Part shown: positions 8,562 to 18,324 of the stretch, one piece after another
Layout of the letters: every line of letters begins with the position of its first letter
How positions within the stretch are numbered: position 1 is the first letter of the stretch
From: an uncultured Helicobacter sp.
GTDB taxonomy: Bacteria; Campylobacterota; Campylobacteria; Campylobacterales; Helicobacteraceae
DNA length: 64,000 nt
Assembly: GCF_910577135.1 (NCBI RefSeq)
Contig: NZ_CAJTLL010000001.1
Location: 129,806-193,805 of the forward strand
Reading direction: 5' to 3'
Notes under the pieces: model-generated
Told to the model about the DNA's origin: nothing
What the model saw: the letters and a program-made list of their open reading frames with translations, nothing else
Databases searched by the model: none
Made by a program: the position numbers and the translations under genes

Positions 8562-9290
8562 ATGCTAGACAATCTCAATATAAGGGTAAATTTGCGTTTT
8601 CTTTTCTTTGCATTATATGCTGCCTTTTTACTCTGTGCCTGTGCCTCTTATAATCCGCAAGAGAGTTTCCAAGCCTCCCCGCTTAGCTTCTCACAAAGTA
8701 AAGTAACCCTGCAAAAAGCCTATAAGGAGCAAGACTTTAGAGAGGAATTTTATTGTGGTGTGGAGTTTGAACCAGATACCTTGCGTATCCTTCCTTCAAA
8801 GGACTATACCCCACGCAATGCTCTAACCAAAGCAAATAAGCCAAATGTCCGTGCTCAAAGGATAGAGTTTGAACATATTATGCCAGCCCATCGCTTTGGT
8901 AACACATTGCCTTGTTGGCAAAATGGCGGAAGAAAGGCTTGTGCTAAAGATAAGGAGTTTAGGCAAATGGAGGCAGATATGCGGAATCTTGTCCCTGCTA
9001 TTGGCGAGATTAATGCCGATAGGAACAATTTTAGCTTTGATGAGCCTCCTATTGATATATCTTATACGCAATATGGGGCTTGTGAAGTATATACGGACTT
9101 TAAAACGAAGAAATTTTATCCCAGAGTAGAGAGTAGGGGAATTATCGCTCGAATCTATCTTTATATGAGCAAACGTTATGATATAAGGCTCTCCAAAGAA
9201 GAGGAAAGCCTTATGCGTAAATGGGATAAGCTCTATCCACCAAGTGATTATGAAAAACGGCTTTTGCGAACTCAAGGAGCATTACCCTGA
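8562..9290 (+). CDS. Endonuclease I family secreted/lipoprotein nuclease
   Basis: A 242-residue endonuclease I (EndA/Dns/NucM) family protein. The N-terminus has a hydrophobic stretch ending LLCACASYN, fitting a lipoprotein or cleaved signal. The catalytic region is FEHIMPAHRFG near residue 103, with the metal-binding HNH-like His, followed by RNLVPAIGEINADRNNFSF, the second conserved block. Cysteines CGVEF, CWQNG, CAKD and CEVY match the family's disulfides. The enzyme cuts DNA non-specifically outside the cytoplasm. The ATG at 8562 lacks a strong ribosome site, so the exact start is uncertain. Confidence 0.88.
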   Translation: MLDNLNIRVNLRFLFFALYAAFLLCACASYNPQESFQASPLSFSQSKVTLQKAYKEQDFREEFYCGVEFEPDTLRILPSKDYTPRNALTKANKPNVRAQRIEFEHIMPAHRFGNTLPCWQNGGRKACAKDKEFRQMEADMRNLVPAIGEINADRNNFSFDEPPIDISYTQYGACEVYTDFKTKKFYPRVESRGIIARIYLYMSKRYDIRLSKEEESLMRKWDKLYPPSDYEKRLLRTQGALP

Positions 9291-9342
9291 TTCCTGCACT
9301 TATTAGCTAAACCTACTATGTAGTCTTGCTTTGCGCGATATA

Positions 9343-9756
9343 TTAGCACTTGATAGATTGTATATACCGCTCTAGGATAATACATGCACTTAGGGAATCT
9401 ATCCTGCCATCTTTTTGTGCTTTTGCTCGATTCTCCCGCTTCATATATGCTAGAGATTCCAAAGCCTCAATACTACTATAATCCTCATTGATAAAGCATA
9501 TCTCGCCCTTAAAGGTCAGCAATCCCACAAAATGCTTTATGCGCTGCATCATCTCTGTGTGTCCTGATTCACCGCCACTTGGTAGCCCTACGATAAGCTG
9601 CTCTATCTCATATTCACACAGAATCTTATCGAGGTCGCTTGCTGCTTGATGTCGATTGAAGCGTATAATAGGCTCTAATGGAAAGGCAATACCCGCTTTA
9701 TATATCGCTAATCCTATACGTTTAAGCCCCACATCACACGCTAGTAACTTCATCAC
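9343..9756 (-). CDS. ruvX: YqgF/RuvX family RNase H-fold nuclease
   Basis: A 137-residue RuvX/YqgF protein with the N-terminal ACDVGLKRIGLA motif holding the first catalytic Asp, QLIVGLPSGGESG near residue 54, and the later INEDYSS and DSLSACIIL segments. The family is linked to 16S rRNA 5'-end maturation and to Holliday-junction processing. It sits 6 bases after dprA on the same strand, as in H. pylori, where dprA and this gene are adjacent. Confidence 0.92.
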   Translation of the reverse strand: MMKLLACDVGLKRIGLAIYKAGIAFPLEPIIRFNRHQAASDLDKILCEYEIEQLIVGLPSGGESGHTEMMQRIKHFVGLLTFKGEICFINEDYSSIEALESLAYMKRENRAKAQKDGRIDSLSACIILERYIQSIKC

Positions 9757-9762
9757 TTCTCC

Positions 9763-10644
9763 CTAAGGCACACGGATAGTGCCAGATTCTCGCATAATTT
9801 TGCCCTCTAATTCATATTCATAAATCTTCTCTCCAAATCGCGCAAAAGCCTCCTCAAAGCTAGGGTTGTTTGCACAAAAGAGCAAAACCTCATCATCACA
9901 CCGCGACACACTCGCCCCAAATATAGATTCTATAAAATCATCTATATTATATATACCCTGTGCCTTGCCTTGCGCTAAAAGGTGGTTTGTCCCCTCGCTC
10001 TCACCTATGCGATGAGGTAGCACAAAAAGCGGTTTGTTAAGCTTCATCGCGATTCGTGCACTCTGCATAGAGCCGCTCATCATATCTGCCTGTGGTATCA
10101 CCACATAATCGCTTAAGCCTATCACAAGGCGATTTCTATCTAAAAAGCTGTATTGATGAGGCATATAGCCCTTATCGTATTCGCTCATTACGAGGGCTTG
10201 CTCCATCATTTGCTTTATCATTTTTGCATTGCTCTTAGGATAGATGATATCTAGTCCTGCGGGAGAAAACATAATCGTGCGTGGAAAGGCATAAGTATGA
10301 GCGATAATATCCACGCCCAGCGCCCCACCGCTTACCACTATACCACTATGTTTAGCAATACGAGTAGCCAAAGTAGCGACAAAGGATTTTGTGTAGGGAT
10401 TGGGTTTGCGTGAGCCGACAATAGCGATTTTTGGAGCGATTTGTGAAATGGGTTTGGAGGTGATTGTCTGGGTGGCTTTATGGGTGGTACTTACAGCTAG
10501 GTTAGATTCTAAAAGATTATTGAGTGCTTCGCAAGACCCGCAGTAATATAGCTTTTGCGGAGGATTAGGCAGCTGCTGCAAACCTTTAGGCATATCTTTT
10601 AAGGATAACTCTTTAAAGGATATAGAATCTATGTATGTTTGCAT
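9763..10644 (-). CDS. dprA: DNA processing protein DprA
   Basis: A 293-residue DprA/Smf protein with the Rossmann-like core: IAIVGSRKPNPYTKS near residue 74, VVSGGALGVDIIAH near 104, and SGSMQSARIAMKLNKPLFVLP near 185. DprA binds incoming single-stranded DNA and loads RecA during natural transformation, a function known in Helicobacter. A short N-terminal extension precedes the fold, and a C-terminal piece of about 60 residues follows. The start overlaps the stop of the upstream deacetylase-like gene by one base, giving a tight operon. Confidence 0.94.
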   Translation of the reverse strand: MQTYIDSISFKELSLKDMPKGLQQLPNPPQKLYYCGSCEALNNLLESNLAVSTTHKATQTITSKPISQIAPKIAIVGSRKPNPYTKSFVATLATRIAKHSGIVVSGGALGVDIIAHTYAFPRTIMFSPAGLDIIYPKSNAKMIKQMMEQALVMSEYDKGYMPHQYSFLDRNRLVIGLSDYVVIPQADMMSGSMQSARIAMKLNKPLFVLPHRIGESEGTNHLLAQGKAQGIYNIDDFIESIFGASVSRCDDEVLLFCANNPSFEEAFARFGEKIYEYELEGKIMRESGTIRVP

Positions 10645-11615
10645 TAATTGGGTCGAGTAAATGGAGCGCGGACATAGCGCAGAGTTTTATTAGCAACTAA
10701 ATAAGTTTCTAAATCACTAGGTGAGATAAGCTCTATTTCCTCTTTGATTTCATCACTCATTTGGGCTAATGCCTGAAATGTGCCGCTATTAGGGTGGCAA
10801 ATAGCAATCGCGTAGCCTTTATTTTGGGCTTTAGTGATGAGAGAGCGAATCTGTGCCTTGATATAGGCTATATGTGTTTCATTGTCTAAAAACACATCAC
10901 GTGCCATAATAAGCCTATCCTGCTCCATTGAAATTCTCTCGCTTACAGGGGTGCTTGTGGTAACACTATCGATAAACTTCAAATTAAGCTCATCAAAGGC
11001 TTCTAGGAGATTGCGCATATCATCATAGCTTTGAGTGAATTTGCTGCCAGTGTGGTTATTAAGATACACAAGATGAGGAAAATCTGCCTTGATTCCTATA
11101 AGAGCGTGTTTTATCGCTTCTTTATTTGCACCTACACGAATGGGGGCTAACTCACTTTGAGAAAATTGCTGTGCCTCAAGCGGGAGATGCACCATAAAGC
11201 TTTTGCCTTTTTTGTTAAGATATTCTGCAAGTTTTGGTGTGGTAGGATTATGCCTTGTTCTAGGGAAAATTGAGGGTGTGATATTTAGCCCTAAATGCTC
11301 TAGTTTGTAAATTTGCTCTAAGCTTGTAAGATCATCCATAATGAGCAAAACCTTTGGTTTATCATAAACCTTAGCTACATAGGGTTGCGAGGTGTAAGAT
11401 TGAGGCACTTGCACACTCTCCCACATCTGTGTCTTAAGATTCTCTCCTATATCGATAAAATTATCATTATGAAAGCGAGATAATGCCCTCTGCACACTTG
11501 AAACAAGAGGGTGGCTACTCACTTTTGTAGCGATATTTCGTAGAGTTTCGACATTCACAACAGAATCTGCCCTTAAATAGCATAAAGCAAAAATGAAGCA
11601 ATATAATATTCTCAT
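10644..11615 (-). CDS. Divergent polysaccharide deacetylase family protein
   Basis: A 323-residue protein with an N-terminal signal peptide ([16 protein letters not shown]) and a divergent polysaccharide deacetylase (DUF610) domain. KVLLIMDDLTSLEQ gives the conserved Asp pair, then ITPSIFPRT, FMVHLPLEAQQ, and LVYLNNHTGSKFT, which holds the conserved NNH. IAICHPNSGT lies near the C-terminus. Members sit in the periplasm and may act on peptidoglycan; the substrate is unproven. It overlaps minE by 4 bases, so a wall-modifying role at division is an attractive but untested idea. Confidence 0.85.
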   Translation of the reverse strand: MRILYCFIFALCYLRADSVVNVETLRNIATKVSSHPLVSSVQRALSRFHNDNFIDIGENLKTQMWESVQVPQSYTSQPYVAKVYDKPKVLLIMDDLTSLEQIYKLEHLGLNITPSIFPRTRHNPTTPKLAEYLNKKGKSFMVHLPLEAQQFSQSELAPIRVGANKEAIKHALIGIKADFPHLVYLNNHTGSKFTQSYDDMRNLLEAFDELNLKFIDSVTTSTPVSERISMEQDRLIMARDVFLDNETHIAYIKAQIRSLITKAQNKGYAIAICHPNSGTFQALAQMSDEIKEEIELISPSDLETYLVANKTLRYVRAPFTRPN

Positions 11616-11857
11616 TGTTTTTTCCCTAATGTGATTTGCACTTCCAATGTGCTGATATGCTGATTGCTATTAGTGCTAAATTGTATATCGCTTTCTTTTG
11701 TTTGGGTATATTTTTGCACCACTTGTAAAATCTCTTTTTTCATATCCTCTAGATAGGGGAGATTCGCGCTTCGCTCGTGTGATAAAACAAGCGTAAGCCG
11801 CTCTTTTGCCATTGAAGCACTTTTTGGCGAGTTATTAAACATTCCCCACAAATTCAT
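11612..11857 (-). CDS. minE: Cell division topological specificity factor MinE
   Basis: An 81-residue MinE. An N-terminal membrane-targeting segment (MNLWGMF) is followed by [18 protein letters not shown], the MinD-activating helix, and a C-terminal dimerisation domain containing LEVQITL. It drives release of MinD ATPase from the membrane, positioning the division septum. It overlaps minD by 4 bases and is cotranscribed with it. Confidence 0.95.
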   Translation of the reverse strand: MNLWGMFNNSPKSASMAKERLTLVLSHERSANLPYLEDMKKEILQVVQKYTQTKESDIQFSTNSNQHISTLEVQITLGKKQ

Positions 11858-12669
11858 TTGAAAATCCTTTTTAATGCTCCTATTACGCCTTCGCTTTCTA
11901 AGGATTCAAAGGCTACTTCCTCTCCTAGAATCCTCCTTGCAACGCGCATATAGGCTTTGGCGCTTAGGGATTGCGTATAAATGACAGGCTCACCTGTGTT
12001 TGTCGCACTTACAATCTTGTTATCCTCTGGTATAAGCCCAATAAGAGGCAGAGCAAGTATATTAAGCACATCATCAACATCTAGCATTTCACCCTTTTTG
12101 ACAAGCTCTGGCTTAATACGATTAATGATAATATACTTTTCCACCTGCTCGTTATGCTGTGCTTTAAAGGATTTTGCATCAATAATACCTATTACCCTAT
12201 CACTATCACGCACAGAGCTAACTTCTGGTGTAACGACTATCAATGCCCTATCTGCATATAATATGGCGTGTTCAAATCCCCCCTCAATCCCCGCAGGAGA
12301 ATCAATCAAAATATAATCAAACTCTGCCTTTAGCGCTTCAATAAGTTTGCCTACTTTATCTTTATCAAGTATAGTTTTATCTTTAGTTTGTGAAGCTGGA
12401 AGGAAATAGAGATTCTTTGTCTTTTTGTGATTAATGAGGGCTTGAGAGAGATTGCATTTGCCCTCCATCACATCGATTACATCATATACGATGCGGTTTT
12501 CTAGCCCAAGTAGCATATCAAGATTCCGCAAGCCGATGTCAAAATCCGCCGCCACGACCTTTTTGCCTATTTTTTCTAACTGCATAGCCAAGCCTACGCT
12601 TAGATTTGCCGTAGCAGTGGATTTACCTACACCACCTTTGCCTGAAGTAATAGTAATCACTTGTGCCAT
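11854..12669 (-). CDS. minD: Septum site-determining ATPase MinD
   Basis: A 271-residue MinD with the deviant Walker A motif [16 protein letters not shown] at the N-terminus, [16 protein letters not shown] as the switch region, IDSPAGIE as Walker B, and a C-terminal amphipathic tail ([10 protein letters not shown]) for membrane binding. It recruits MinC and is cycled by MinE. It is the first gene of the minD-minE-deacetylase-dprA-ruvX run. The upstream DNA to 12827 holds no gene I can support. Confidence 0.97.
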   Translation of the reverse strand: MAQVITITSGKGGVGKSTATANLSVGLAMQLEKIGKKVVAADFDIGLRNLDMLLGLENRIVYDVIDVMEGKCNLSQALINHKKTKNLYFLPASQTKDKTILDKDKVGKLIEALKAEFDYILIDSPAGIEGGFEHAILYADRALIVVTPEVSSVRDSDRVIGIIDAKSFKAQHNEQVEKYIIINRIKPELVKKGEMLDVDDVLNILALPLIGLIPEDNKIVSATNTGEPVIYTQSLSAKAYMRVARRILGEEVAFESLESEGVIGALKRIFK

Positions 12670-12827
12670 ATCTCACTCCCATAGGATTTAATATGCCACC
12701 TGTAAATACCACGACACTGCGCCCGCCATAACCCTTAAAGTGAGGCTAAAGCCTTACACACTAAAGATTGTTAAAATATGAGGGTATGTTTTAGTTTTTG
12801 TAGCATATTGTTGTAATCTTATAAGCA

Positions 12828-13566
12828 TTATCTATTCCACTTCGCCTTATTATAATGGGTGCAGCCTACATCAAATCCGCTATCACAAGCTTTTTTATAG
12901 TATTTTAATACTTAAGAAACATCACTCTTACAGATTCTAAGCCGTGCTCATAGATTCCCCAGCAATCAAACACGCACTACGAGCGATATTTTCCACATTT
13001 ACCTCACATTTATAGGTATGTTGAGAATTCTCACCAAGCTTTGCCAAAGTTTTACAATTTGCCTTTATATCACTCCCACAAGCCTGTAAATATGCTCTAG
13101 GGCTTTTGCTATCCTTTCTTACCCTGCCAAGCCCCTGCATTTCCCACAATTCCAGCTGATAGCAACGATGTATATCTTGCGATTCACAACCCTTTTGCAA
13201 CAGCATTCGCGCCTTTGTGCGATTCTTATTCACGCCTGATATATCCTGATAATAATAAAACACTAAGTTCCCACACGCTATACCTAGCCCCATCTCACAA
13301 TGCTTTTGATAGACTTTGCCATATTCATTAAGATTCTCTGTGTCGCTGGATTGCTCTAAAAACTTTAGGTTTTCACATCCTGCCTTAAAACCATACTCAC
13401 AAGCAAGTGCGCTATATCGCTTTGCTTATATAATATCTTGTGTTAGTCCTTGTGCGTGTTCATAAAGCATAGAGAGATTATAGCAACCCTGCTATCTTTT
13501 AGCTCAATAGCTTATCCCTAGCACACGGCAACCAAAAGCGGAATCTAACGCACAAGCCTTGAGCTC
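12828..13566 (-). pseudogene. Decayed Sel1-like repeat (Hcp-type) gene
   Basis: The minus strand reads as cysteine-paired Sel1-like repeats, for example CESQDIHRCYQLELWEMQG, ACEYGFKAGCENL and ACDSGFDVGCTHYNKAKW, the 36-residue repeat pattern of Helicobacter cysteine-rich proteins. The frame is broken. In-frame stops occur at 13504-13506, 13492-13494 and 13426-13428. A stop ends the longest open piece at 12937, and the final repeat continues in another frame to a TAA at 12828-12830. No start or signal peptide remains. Intact relatives are secreted host-interacting proteins; this copy cannot make a full product. Confidence 0.75.
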
Positions 13567-13923
13567 ATATTTATGCAACAGCTCTCGCTTTTTCAGGAAT
13601 AGATTCAAAAATGCCTAGCCACACCTCGCTCATAGCGATTTCATACGATTGCCTTTGTCGCTTTTTACTTGTGGCATTTGTAAGACAAGCCCTGCTATTT
13701 GCAGATTCTACATTTAGCATAGGGAATGGGTCTTTGCTGCTCTTTTTTGATATGTTCGATATAACCCCACTCCACCAAACCACTCTCCACATTCACTAAG
13801 GCTAAAAATAAAGTGATAGCTCACAATATGCAGTTTGCCCTGATTAGCTCAAATAGTGAAGCAAGGAGAGCATTAACGCATAAAATAAAGGCAAGAAATA
13901 TCTATTTAAAGCACTTATTCACT
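13567..13923. other. Intergenic DNA, possible further decay of the Sel1-type gene
   Basis: There is no convincing gene here. A 73-codon minus-strand open stretch (13571-13792) contains ANSRACLTNATS, which faintly resembles a Sel1 repeat. It may be the degraded 5' part of the pseudogene, but the match is too weak to assert. Confidence 0.3.
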
Positions 13924-15132
13924 TTACTTTCGCGCTTTACCAGCAATGATAAAACGCAGGGCATTAAGCTTAATAAACCCTGCCGCGTCCTTTTGATTAT
14001 ATACAGAATCTTCCTCAAAGGTGCTGTATGCCGCACTGAAAAGTGAATTTTTAGATTCCCTGCCAATGACTATCACATTGCCCTTATAGAGTTTTAGCCG
14101 CACTACCCCGCTTACCCTTTGCTGTGTCTTATCGATTAGAGCTTGAAGCGCCTCACGTTCAGGGCTAAACCAATAGCCATTGTAAATAAGCTCAGCATAT
14201 TTAGGCATAATAGAATCCTTTAAATGCGCCTCCTCTCTATCAAGACATAAAGATTCTATGGCACGATGAGCCTTAAGGTAAATGCTCCCGCCGGGCGTCT
14301 CATAGCAGCCCCGAGACTTCATACCCACATAGCGATTTTCTACTAAATCAAGTCGTCCAATGCCGTGCTTCCCGCCTAGCTCATTGAGTTTGCCCCAAAA
14401 TGCCGCCGGGCTTAAACGCTCTCCATTTATCGCCACACCATCGCCCTTTTCAAAGGTAATGCTTATACTCTCTGGCTCATTTGGGGCATTCATAGGTGAG
14501 ACACTCCATCGCCACATATCCTCTTCAGGCTCCACATTTGGGTCTTCTAGAATCTGCCCCTCATAGCTAATATGGAGTAAGTTTGCGTCCATTGAATAGG
14601 GCGATTTGTTTGCCTTTTTCTCAATGGGAATCCCTGCAGATTCTGCATACGAGAGGAGCTTCTCGCGACTATTCAAGTCCCACTCTCTCCACGGGGCTAT
14701 AACTTTAATATCTGGGTTAAGCGCATACGCGCCGATTTCAAATCGCATTTGGTCGTTGCCTTTGCCTGTGGCTCCGTGAGCGATAGCGTCCGCCCCGACT
14801 TTTTGGGCGATTTCTACCAATCTCTTAGCAATCAAAGGACGCGCGATGCTTGTGCCTAGCAGATATTCACCCTCATATATCGTATTAGCGCGAAACATAG
14901 GGAAAACAAAATCCCTGATAAATTCCTCTCTCAAGTCCTCAATAAAGATATTTTCTTTCTTTATACCAAGTTTTAATGCCTTCTCTCGTGCGGGTTCTAC
15001 CTCTTCACCCTGCCCGATGTCTGCGGTAAAAGTTACCACCTCGCAATGATAATTATCTCCTAGCCATTTGAGGATTACACTCGTATCTAACCCACCGCTA
15101 TATGCTAAAACGACTTTTTTAATTGCTGCCAT
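13924..15132 (-). CDS. argG: Argininosuccinate synthase
   Basis: A 402-residue argininosuccinate synthase, which joins citrulline and aspartate using ATP. The N-terminal [17 protein letters not shown] is the ATP-pyrophosphatase P-loop. [15 protein letters not shown] and APWREW are signature blocks, and [13 protein letters not shown] and [11 protein letters not shown] are further family motifs. A GGAG site precedes the ATG. It stands alone between the Sel1 pseudogene and an ABC-2 permease gene. It complements argJ and the argA-like gene in this window. Confidence 0.97.
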   Translation of the reverse strand: MAAIKKVVLAYSGGLDTSVILKWLGDNYHCEVVTFTADIGQGEEVEPAREKALKLGIKKENIFIEDLREEFIRDFVFPMFRANTIYEGEYLLGTSIARPLIAKRLVEIAQKVGADAIAHGATGKGNDQMRFEIGAYALNPDIKVIAPWREWDLNSREKLLSYAESAGIPIEKKANKSPYSMDANLLHISYEGQILEDPNVEPEEDMWRWSVSPMNAPNEPESISITFEKGDGVAINGERLSPAAFWGKLNELGGKHGIGRLDLVENRYVGMKSRGCYETPGGSIYLKAHRAIESLCLDREEAHLKDSIMPKYAELIYNGYWFSPEREALQALIDKTQQRVSGVVRLKLYKGNVIVIGRESKNSLFSAAYSTFEEDSVYNQKDAAGFIKLNALRFIIAGKARK

Positions 15133-15233
15133 TTGCCACTCCCTTGTTTAGAATCTAAGGCAGGTATTATAATAAAAATTCTCTAAACTTTAAGGACAAA
15201 CAGGCAAGTCTTTCTCTAGGCTTAAAATAAGAG

Positions 15234-16436
15234 CTACTCTACTCTAGCTTCACGCTTTTTATAAATCATAATCCCAAAGGGCACAAAGAGGACAAAAGGC
15301 AGCAGCTCACACATCGTTTTTAAAGCGGTGGCGAAATCTACGCCATAGTTTGCGACCTGCACATAGAGCTTCAAATAATGGCTGATAGGCAAGATCGTAT
15401 GCCAAAAACTTGCAAACTCTCCCATAGAGTTTAAAGGAAAGGTAAGCCCTGTAAATGCAAAGCTTGGAGCGCAATAAATCGCCGCTATGGCAAGGGCGCG
15501 AGTATGGTCGCGAAAGAGCGCATAGGCAAATACCCCAACCCCCGAGTAGCCTAAAATCGTAAGCAACGCTCCGCCATACAAGACCAAATAGCTCCCGCGG
15601 AAGCTAAAGCCAAGTGCGGTAAAAAATAGCATCATTATCACCCACCAAAATGAGAATATTCCCGCATAGGCACATACTTTTGTGAGGATATACACCCCCG
15701 CGCTAATGCCTTGAGGCATTTGACTTTGCTTACCCTTCACAAAGCCCACATCGCTTTCATCACGTGCGAGAGCATTAATCACACATAAAATTACGAGCAT
15801 AATCCACGAGCAAGGCAGAATCCCTGTGAGCAAAAACTGCGAATAGCTGTTATTGATATTATAAAGGGGAGTGATTTGCATAAGAATAGGGGAGCTTTGC
15901 GCTAATGCAGCATTGAGATTATGTGTCTCGATGAGATGAGTGCCTAGCTTTGCCTTGACATTACTTGTCGCAATAAGCTGCTTAAACGCCCCCTCAATAG
16001 ATTTAGCGATAAGCACTAGCTGCGCGTTATAATAAATAGGAATATGGCTAAGCACCCCCTTTTTGCTCCGCGCTTCAAGCCCATAAGGAAAAATAACTAA
16101 AGCATAGATTTTGACATTGCTTATATCAGCTTTTGCCTCTTCAAGGCTGCTAAACTTCTGCGCGACATACATTGTGGGAATGCTATCAAGGTTGCTTATA
16201 AGCTCTCTGCTTAATGGGCTTTTGTCTAAATCCACTACGCCAATAGGCGCAGCCCTCACAAAGCTTTGTGAAAATACCGCCCATACAAAAAGCCCAAGCA
16301 AAAGCGGTGCGAGAGTGCAAAGAAACACAGAGAATCTATCATGAATAAAGCCATTAAATTCGCGTCTAAAAAATGATAAAAACTCCAAGAAATGCGCTTT
16401 TATCGCCATTTTTAGCTTTTGTTTGCTATTTTTCAC
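15234..16436 (-). CDS. ABC-2 type transporter permease (YhhJ-like)
   Basis: A 400-residue permease with one N-terminal helix (about residues 36-58), a large periplasmic domain beginning PIGVVDLDKSPLSRELI, and five C-terminal helices. This is the layout of YhhJ/YbhR-type ABC-2 permeases that work with HlyD adaptors and TolC. In H. pylori the homologues (HP1486/HP1487) lie directly after the TolC and HlyD genes, whereas here those genes are at 3111-5447. No ATPase is encoded nearby. It overlaps flhX by 4 bases, so the two may be translated together. Confidence 0.85.
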   Translation of the reverse strand: MKNSKQKLKMAIKAHFLEFLSFFRREFNGFIHDRFSVFLCTLAPLLLGLFVWAVFSQSFVRAAPIGVVDLDKSPLSRELISNLDSIPTMYVAQKFSSLEEAKADISNVKIYALVIFPYGLEARSKKGVLSHIPIYYNAQLVLIAKSIEGAFKQLIATSNVKAKLGTHLIETHNLNAALAQSSPILMQITPLYNINNSYSQFLLTGILPCSWIMLVILCVINALARDESDVGFVKGKQSQMPQGISAGVYILTKVCAYAGIFSFWWVIMMLFFTALGFSFRGSYLVLYGGALLTILGYSGVGVFAYALFRDHTRALAIAAIYCAPSFAFTGLTFPLNSMGEFASFWHTILPISHYLKLYVQVANYGVDFATALKTMCELLPFVLFVPFGIMIYKKREARVE

Positions 16437-16711
16437 ATAATATCCTTGCTAAGCTGCGCCTCTCTCTCACATTGGAGTAGCCATATAAACACCTCTACCA
16501 CGGCATTATACATTTCAGGCGGGATATGGGAATCTAGTGGCACATCAAAAAGAGATTCTACAAGCAAATGATTAGTAAAAAGTGGCACATCAAAAGCCTT
16601 TGCCTTAGCGATAATACGCATAGCAAGTTCATTTCTGCCCTTAGCTACTACACGTGGGGCATTGTCATTTACTGCATTGTAGCTAAGGGCAACTGCTTTT
16701 TTATCTCTCAC
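16433..16711 (-). CDS. flhX: FlhB C-terminal domain homologue (FlhX)
   Basis: A 92-residue stand-alone protein matching the cytoplasmic C-terminal domain of FlhB: ALSYN, DNAPRVVAKGRNELAMRI and PLFTNHLLVESLFDVPLDSHIPPEMYNAV. It lacks the FlhB membrane part and the NPTH autocleavage motif. The H. pylori counterpart (HP1575) can partly replace the cleaved FlhB C-terminal fragment in flagellar export switching. It lies next to ribE, as in H. pylori. Confidence 0.88.
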   Translation of the reverse strand: MRDKKAVALSYNAVNDNAPRVVAKGRNELAMRIIAKAKAFDVPLFTNHLLVESLFDVPLDSHIPPEMYNAVVEVFIWLLQCEREAQLSKDIM

Positions 16712-16732
16712 GTATCTTTCCTTACAATGTGC

Positions 16733-17368
16733 TTAATAGCTCAATGAAGCCATATCTATCTCACTCCACGAGAAAGAATCGGGCTTGTTTTGCATTATCG
16801 TGCGAAGTGTGCTAACAACGCTACGCGTGATAATATCTGTCTCAAGATTCACTCTCCTACCAATGTGAAACTTCCCAAAAAGCGTATTTTGCAAGGTATG
16901 AGGGATAAGAGTAAGCTTAAAGGCGTCTTTTGTAGATTCTACAACCGTTAGACTAATCCCCTCTATGCATATAGAGCCCTTAGAGATAATGTATGAAAGC
17001 ACTTCTTTAGAAGATTCTATCCAAAAATCGCTTGAATCCCTATGGTGCTTAATGTCTGTAATACGCCCTATACCATCGATATGCCCCTGCACGATATGCC
17101 CATCAAATCTATCTCCCACTTGCAAAGCTGGCTCTAAATGCACGAATGCTCCTTGTGCGTAGTTTTCTGTGGCGATGTGCTTTTGTGTGTGTGTGCTTAA
17201 CTCCATTACCATACCACCTTGAAAAACCCTTATAGCCGTGAGACAAGCCCCATTAATCGCAATAGAATCTCCTATGTGCGCTTGATTATACGATGTGAGA
17301 ATTTCAAGTGTGTTATTTCTAAAAGACTTCACTTGTGCGATATACCGAACCAATCCACTAAACATCAT
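16733..17368 (-). CDS. ribE: Riboflavin synthase alpha chain
   Basis: A 211-residue riboflavin synthase that dismutates two lumazine molecules to riboflavin. It shows the two homologous lumazine-binding halves: MFSGLVRYI with IAINGACLTA, and GHIVQGHIDGIG with ICIEGISLTVV. The normal start could be the first or the second Met (MMFSG). An AAGGAAAG site precedes it. It is divergent from tatD with 109 bases between the starts. H. pylori also has this gene between flhX and tatD. Confidence 0.95.
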   Translation of the reverse strand: MMFSGLVRYIAQVKSFRNNTLEILTSYNQAHIGDSIAINGACLTAIRVFQGGMVMELSTHTQKHIATENYAQGAFVHLEPALQVGDRFDGHIVQGHIDGIGRITDIKHHRDSSDFWIESSKEVLSYIISKGSICIEGISLTVVESTKDAFKLTLIPHTLQNTLFGKFHIGRRVNLETDIITRSVVSTLRTIMQNKPDSFSWSEIDMASLSY

Positions 17369-17417
17369 CTTTCCTTATAGAGTTTCTTTGATATTTAATT
17401 TTAACATAGCTTAATTG

Positions 17418-17426
17418 TGCTAGAAT
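17418..17426 (+). promoter_or_regulatory. Extended -10 promoter for the tatD-mrdA operon
   Basis: TGCTAGAAT, an extended -10 (TGn plus TATAAT-like), lies about 50 bases before the tatD ATG, in the 109-base divergent gap. Helicobacter housekeeping promoters often rely on an extended -10 with a weak -35. Confidence 0.5.
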
Positions 17427-17477
17427 TTCGCCTTTTATTCTAACATATCAATACCAATTAAAAGGATTTTACCCGCG

Positions 17478-18305
17478 ATGAGTGCGAGAGAACCTATACC
17501 ATTTGATTATATGATAGACACGCATTGTCATTTAGATTCCAAACAATTTGAAAATGACTTAGAGCAAGTGATTGAACGCGCCCTAAGCCATAAAGTGCGC
17601 AAAATCATCATTCCGGGCGCGGATATACGCACTTTACCCCAAGCACAAGCCATAGCACACAAATATGAGAATGTGTATTATGCCACAGGGGTGCATCCCA
17701 CGGACATTGAGCTCTTTGATGAATTGGTACTAAAAGACGCGCTCAAAGATAACAAATGTATCGCTATTGGGGAGTGTGGATTAGACTATTATTATTTGCC
17801 AAAGATAGTAGAGGATTCTGCAGAATCTATAATGCAGCAAAGAGAAGCCATTAAGCAGAGACAAAAGGAATGTTTTATCGCACAAATTGAACTCTCTTTA
17901 TCCTATCAAAAGCCCCTTATCGTGCATATACGTGAGGCAAGCAATGATAGCTTTGAGATTTTACAAAACTATCCTTTAGCTTATGGGGTGTTGCATTGCT
18001 ATAATGCGGATAGAATCTTGCTTGATTTACAGGAGCGGTTTTATTATGGTATTGGCGGGGTTTGCACGTTTAAAAACGCAAGCCGACTTTTAGAGGTGTT
18101 GCCCCTACTTCCAAAGGAACGTATCGTGCTTGAAACAGACGCGCCCTATCTCACGCCTCACCCACACAGAGGCACACGTAATGAGCCCTATCACATTCCG
18201 CTGATTATGGCACAGATTGCTAATGTGCTACAAATGAGCGAAAAAGAAGTGATAGAATCTAGCACAGCAAATGCTTTAAGACTCTTTAAGGAACTTAATG
18301 ATTAA
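17478..18305 (+). CDS. tatD: TatD family metal-dependent hydrolase
   Basis: A 275-residue TatD-type deoxyribonuclease. Metal-site motifs are IDTHCHLD near residue 13, GVHPTDIE, AIGECGLDYYY with the conserved Glu, PLIVHIREAS, VLHCYN, and LETDAPYLTPHPHRG. The chosen ATG has AAAAGGA upstream; a later Met at codon 12 would also keep the fold. It is the first gene of a long + strand operon and is followed by mltD with an overlap or near-overlap. Confidence 0.93.
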   Translation: MSAREPIPFDYMIDTHCHLDSKQFENDLEQVIERALSHKVRKIIIPGADIRTLPQAQAIAHKYENVYYATGVHPTDIELFDELVLKDALKDNKCIAIGECGLDYYYLPKIVEDSAESIMQQREAIKQRQKECFIAQIELSLSYQKPLIVHIREASNDSFEILQNYPLAYGVLHCYNADRILLDLQERFYYGIGGVCTFKNASRLLEVLPLLPKERIVLETDAPYLTPHPHRGTRNEPYHIPLIMAQIANVLQMSEKEVIESSTANALRLFKELND

Positions 18306-18324
18306 GCAAAAACAAGGAGCTTTG

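Noticed and set aside
11981-12691. Plus-strand open frames opposite minD
   Set aside because: They are antisense to a firmly identified minD and have Ser/Thr/Ile-rich shadow composition.
13571-13792. Minus-strand 73-codon ORF as a separate gene
   Set aside because: It has no ribosome site and no family. It is more likely part of the decayed Sel1 region or random.
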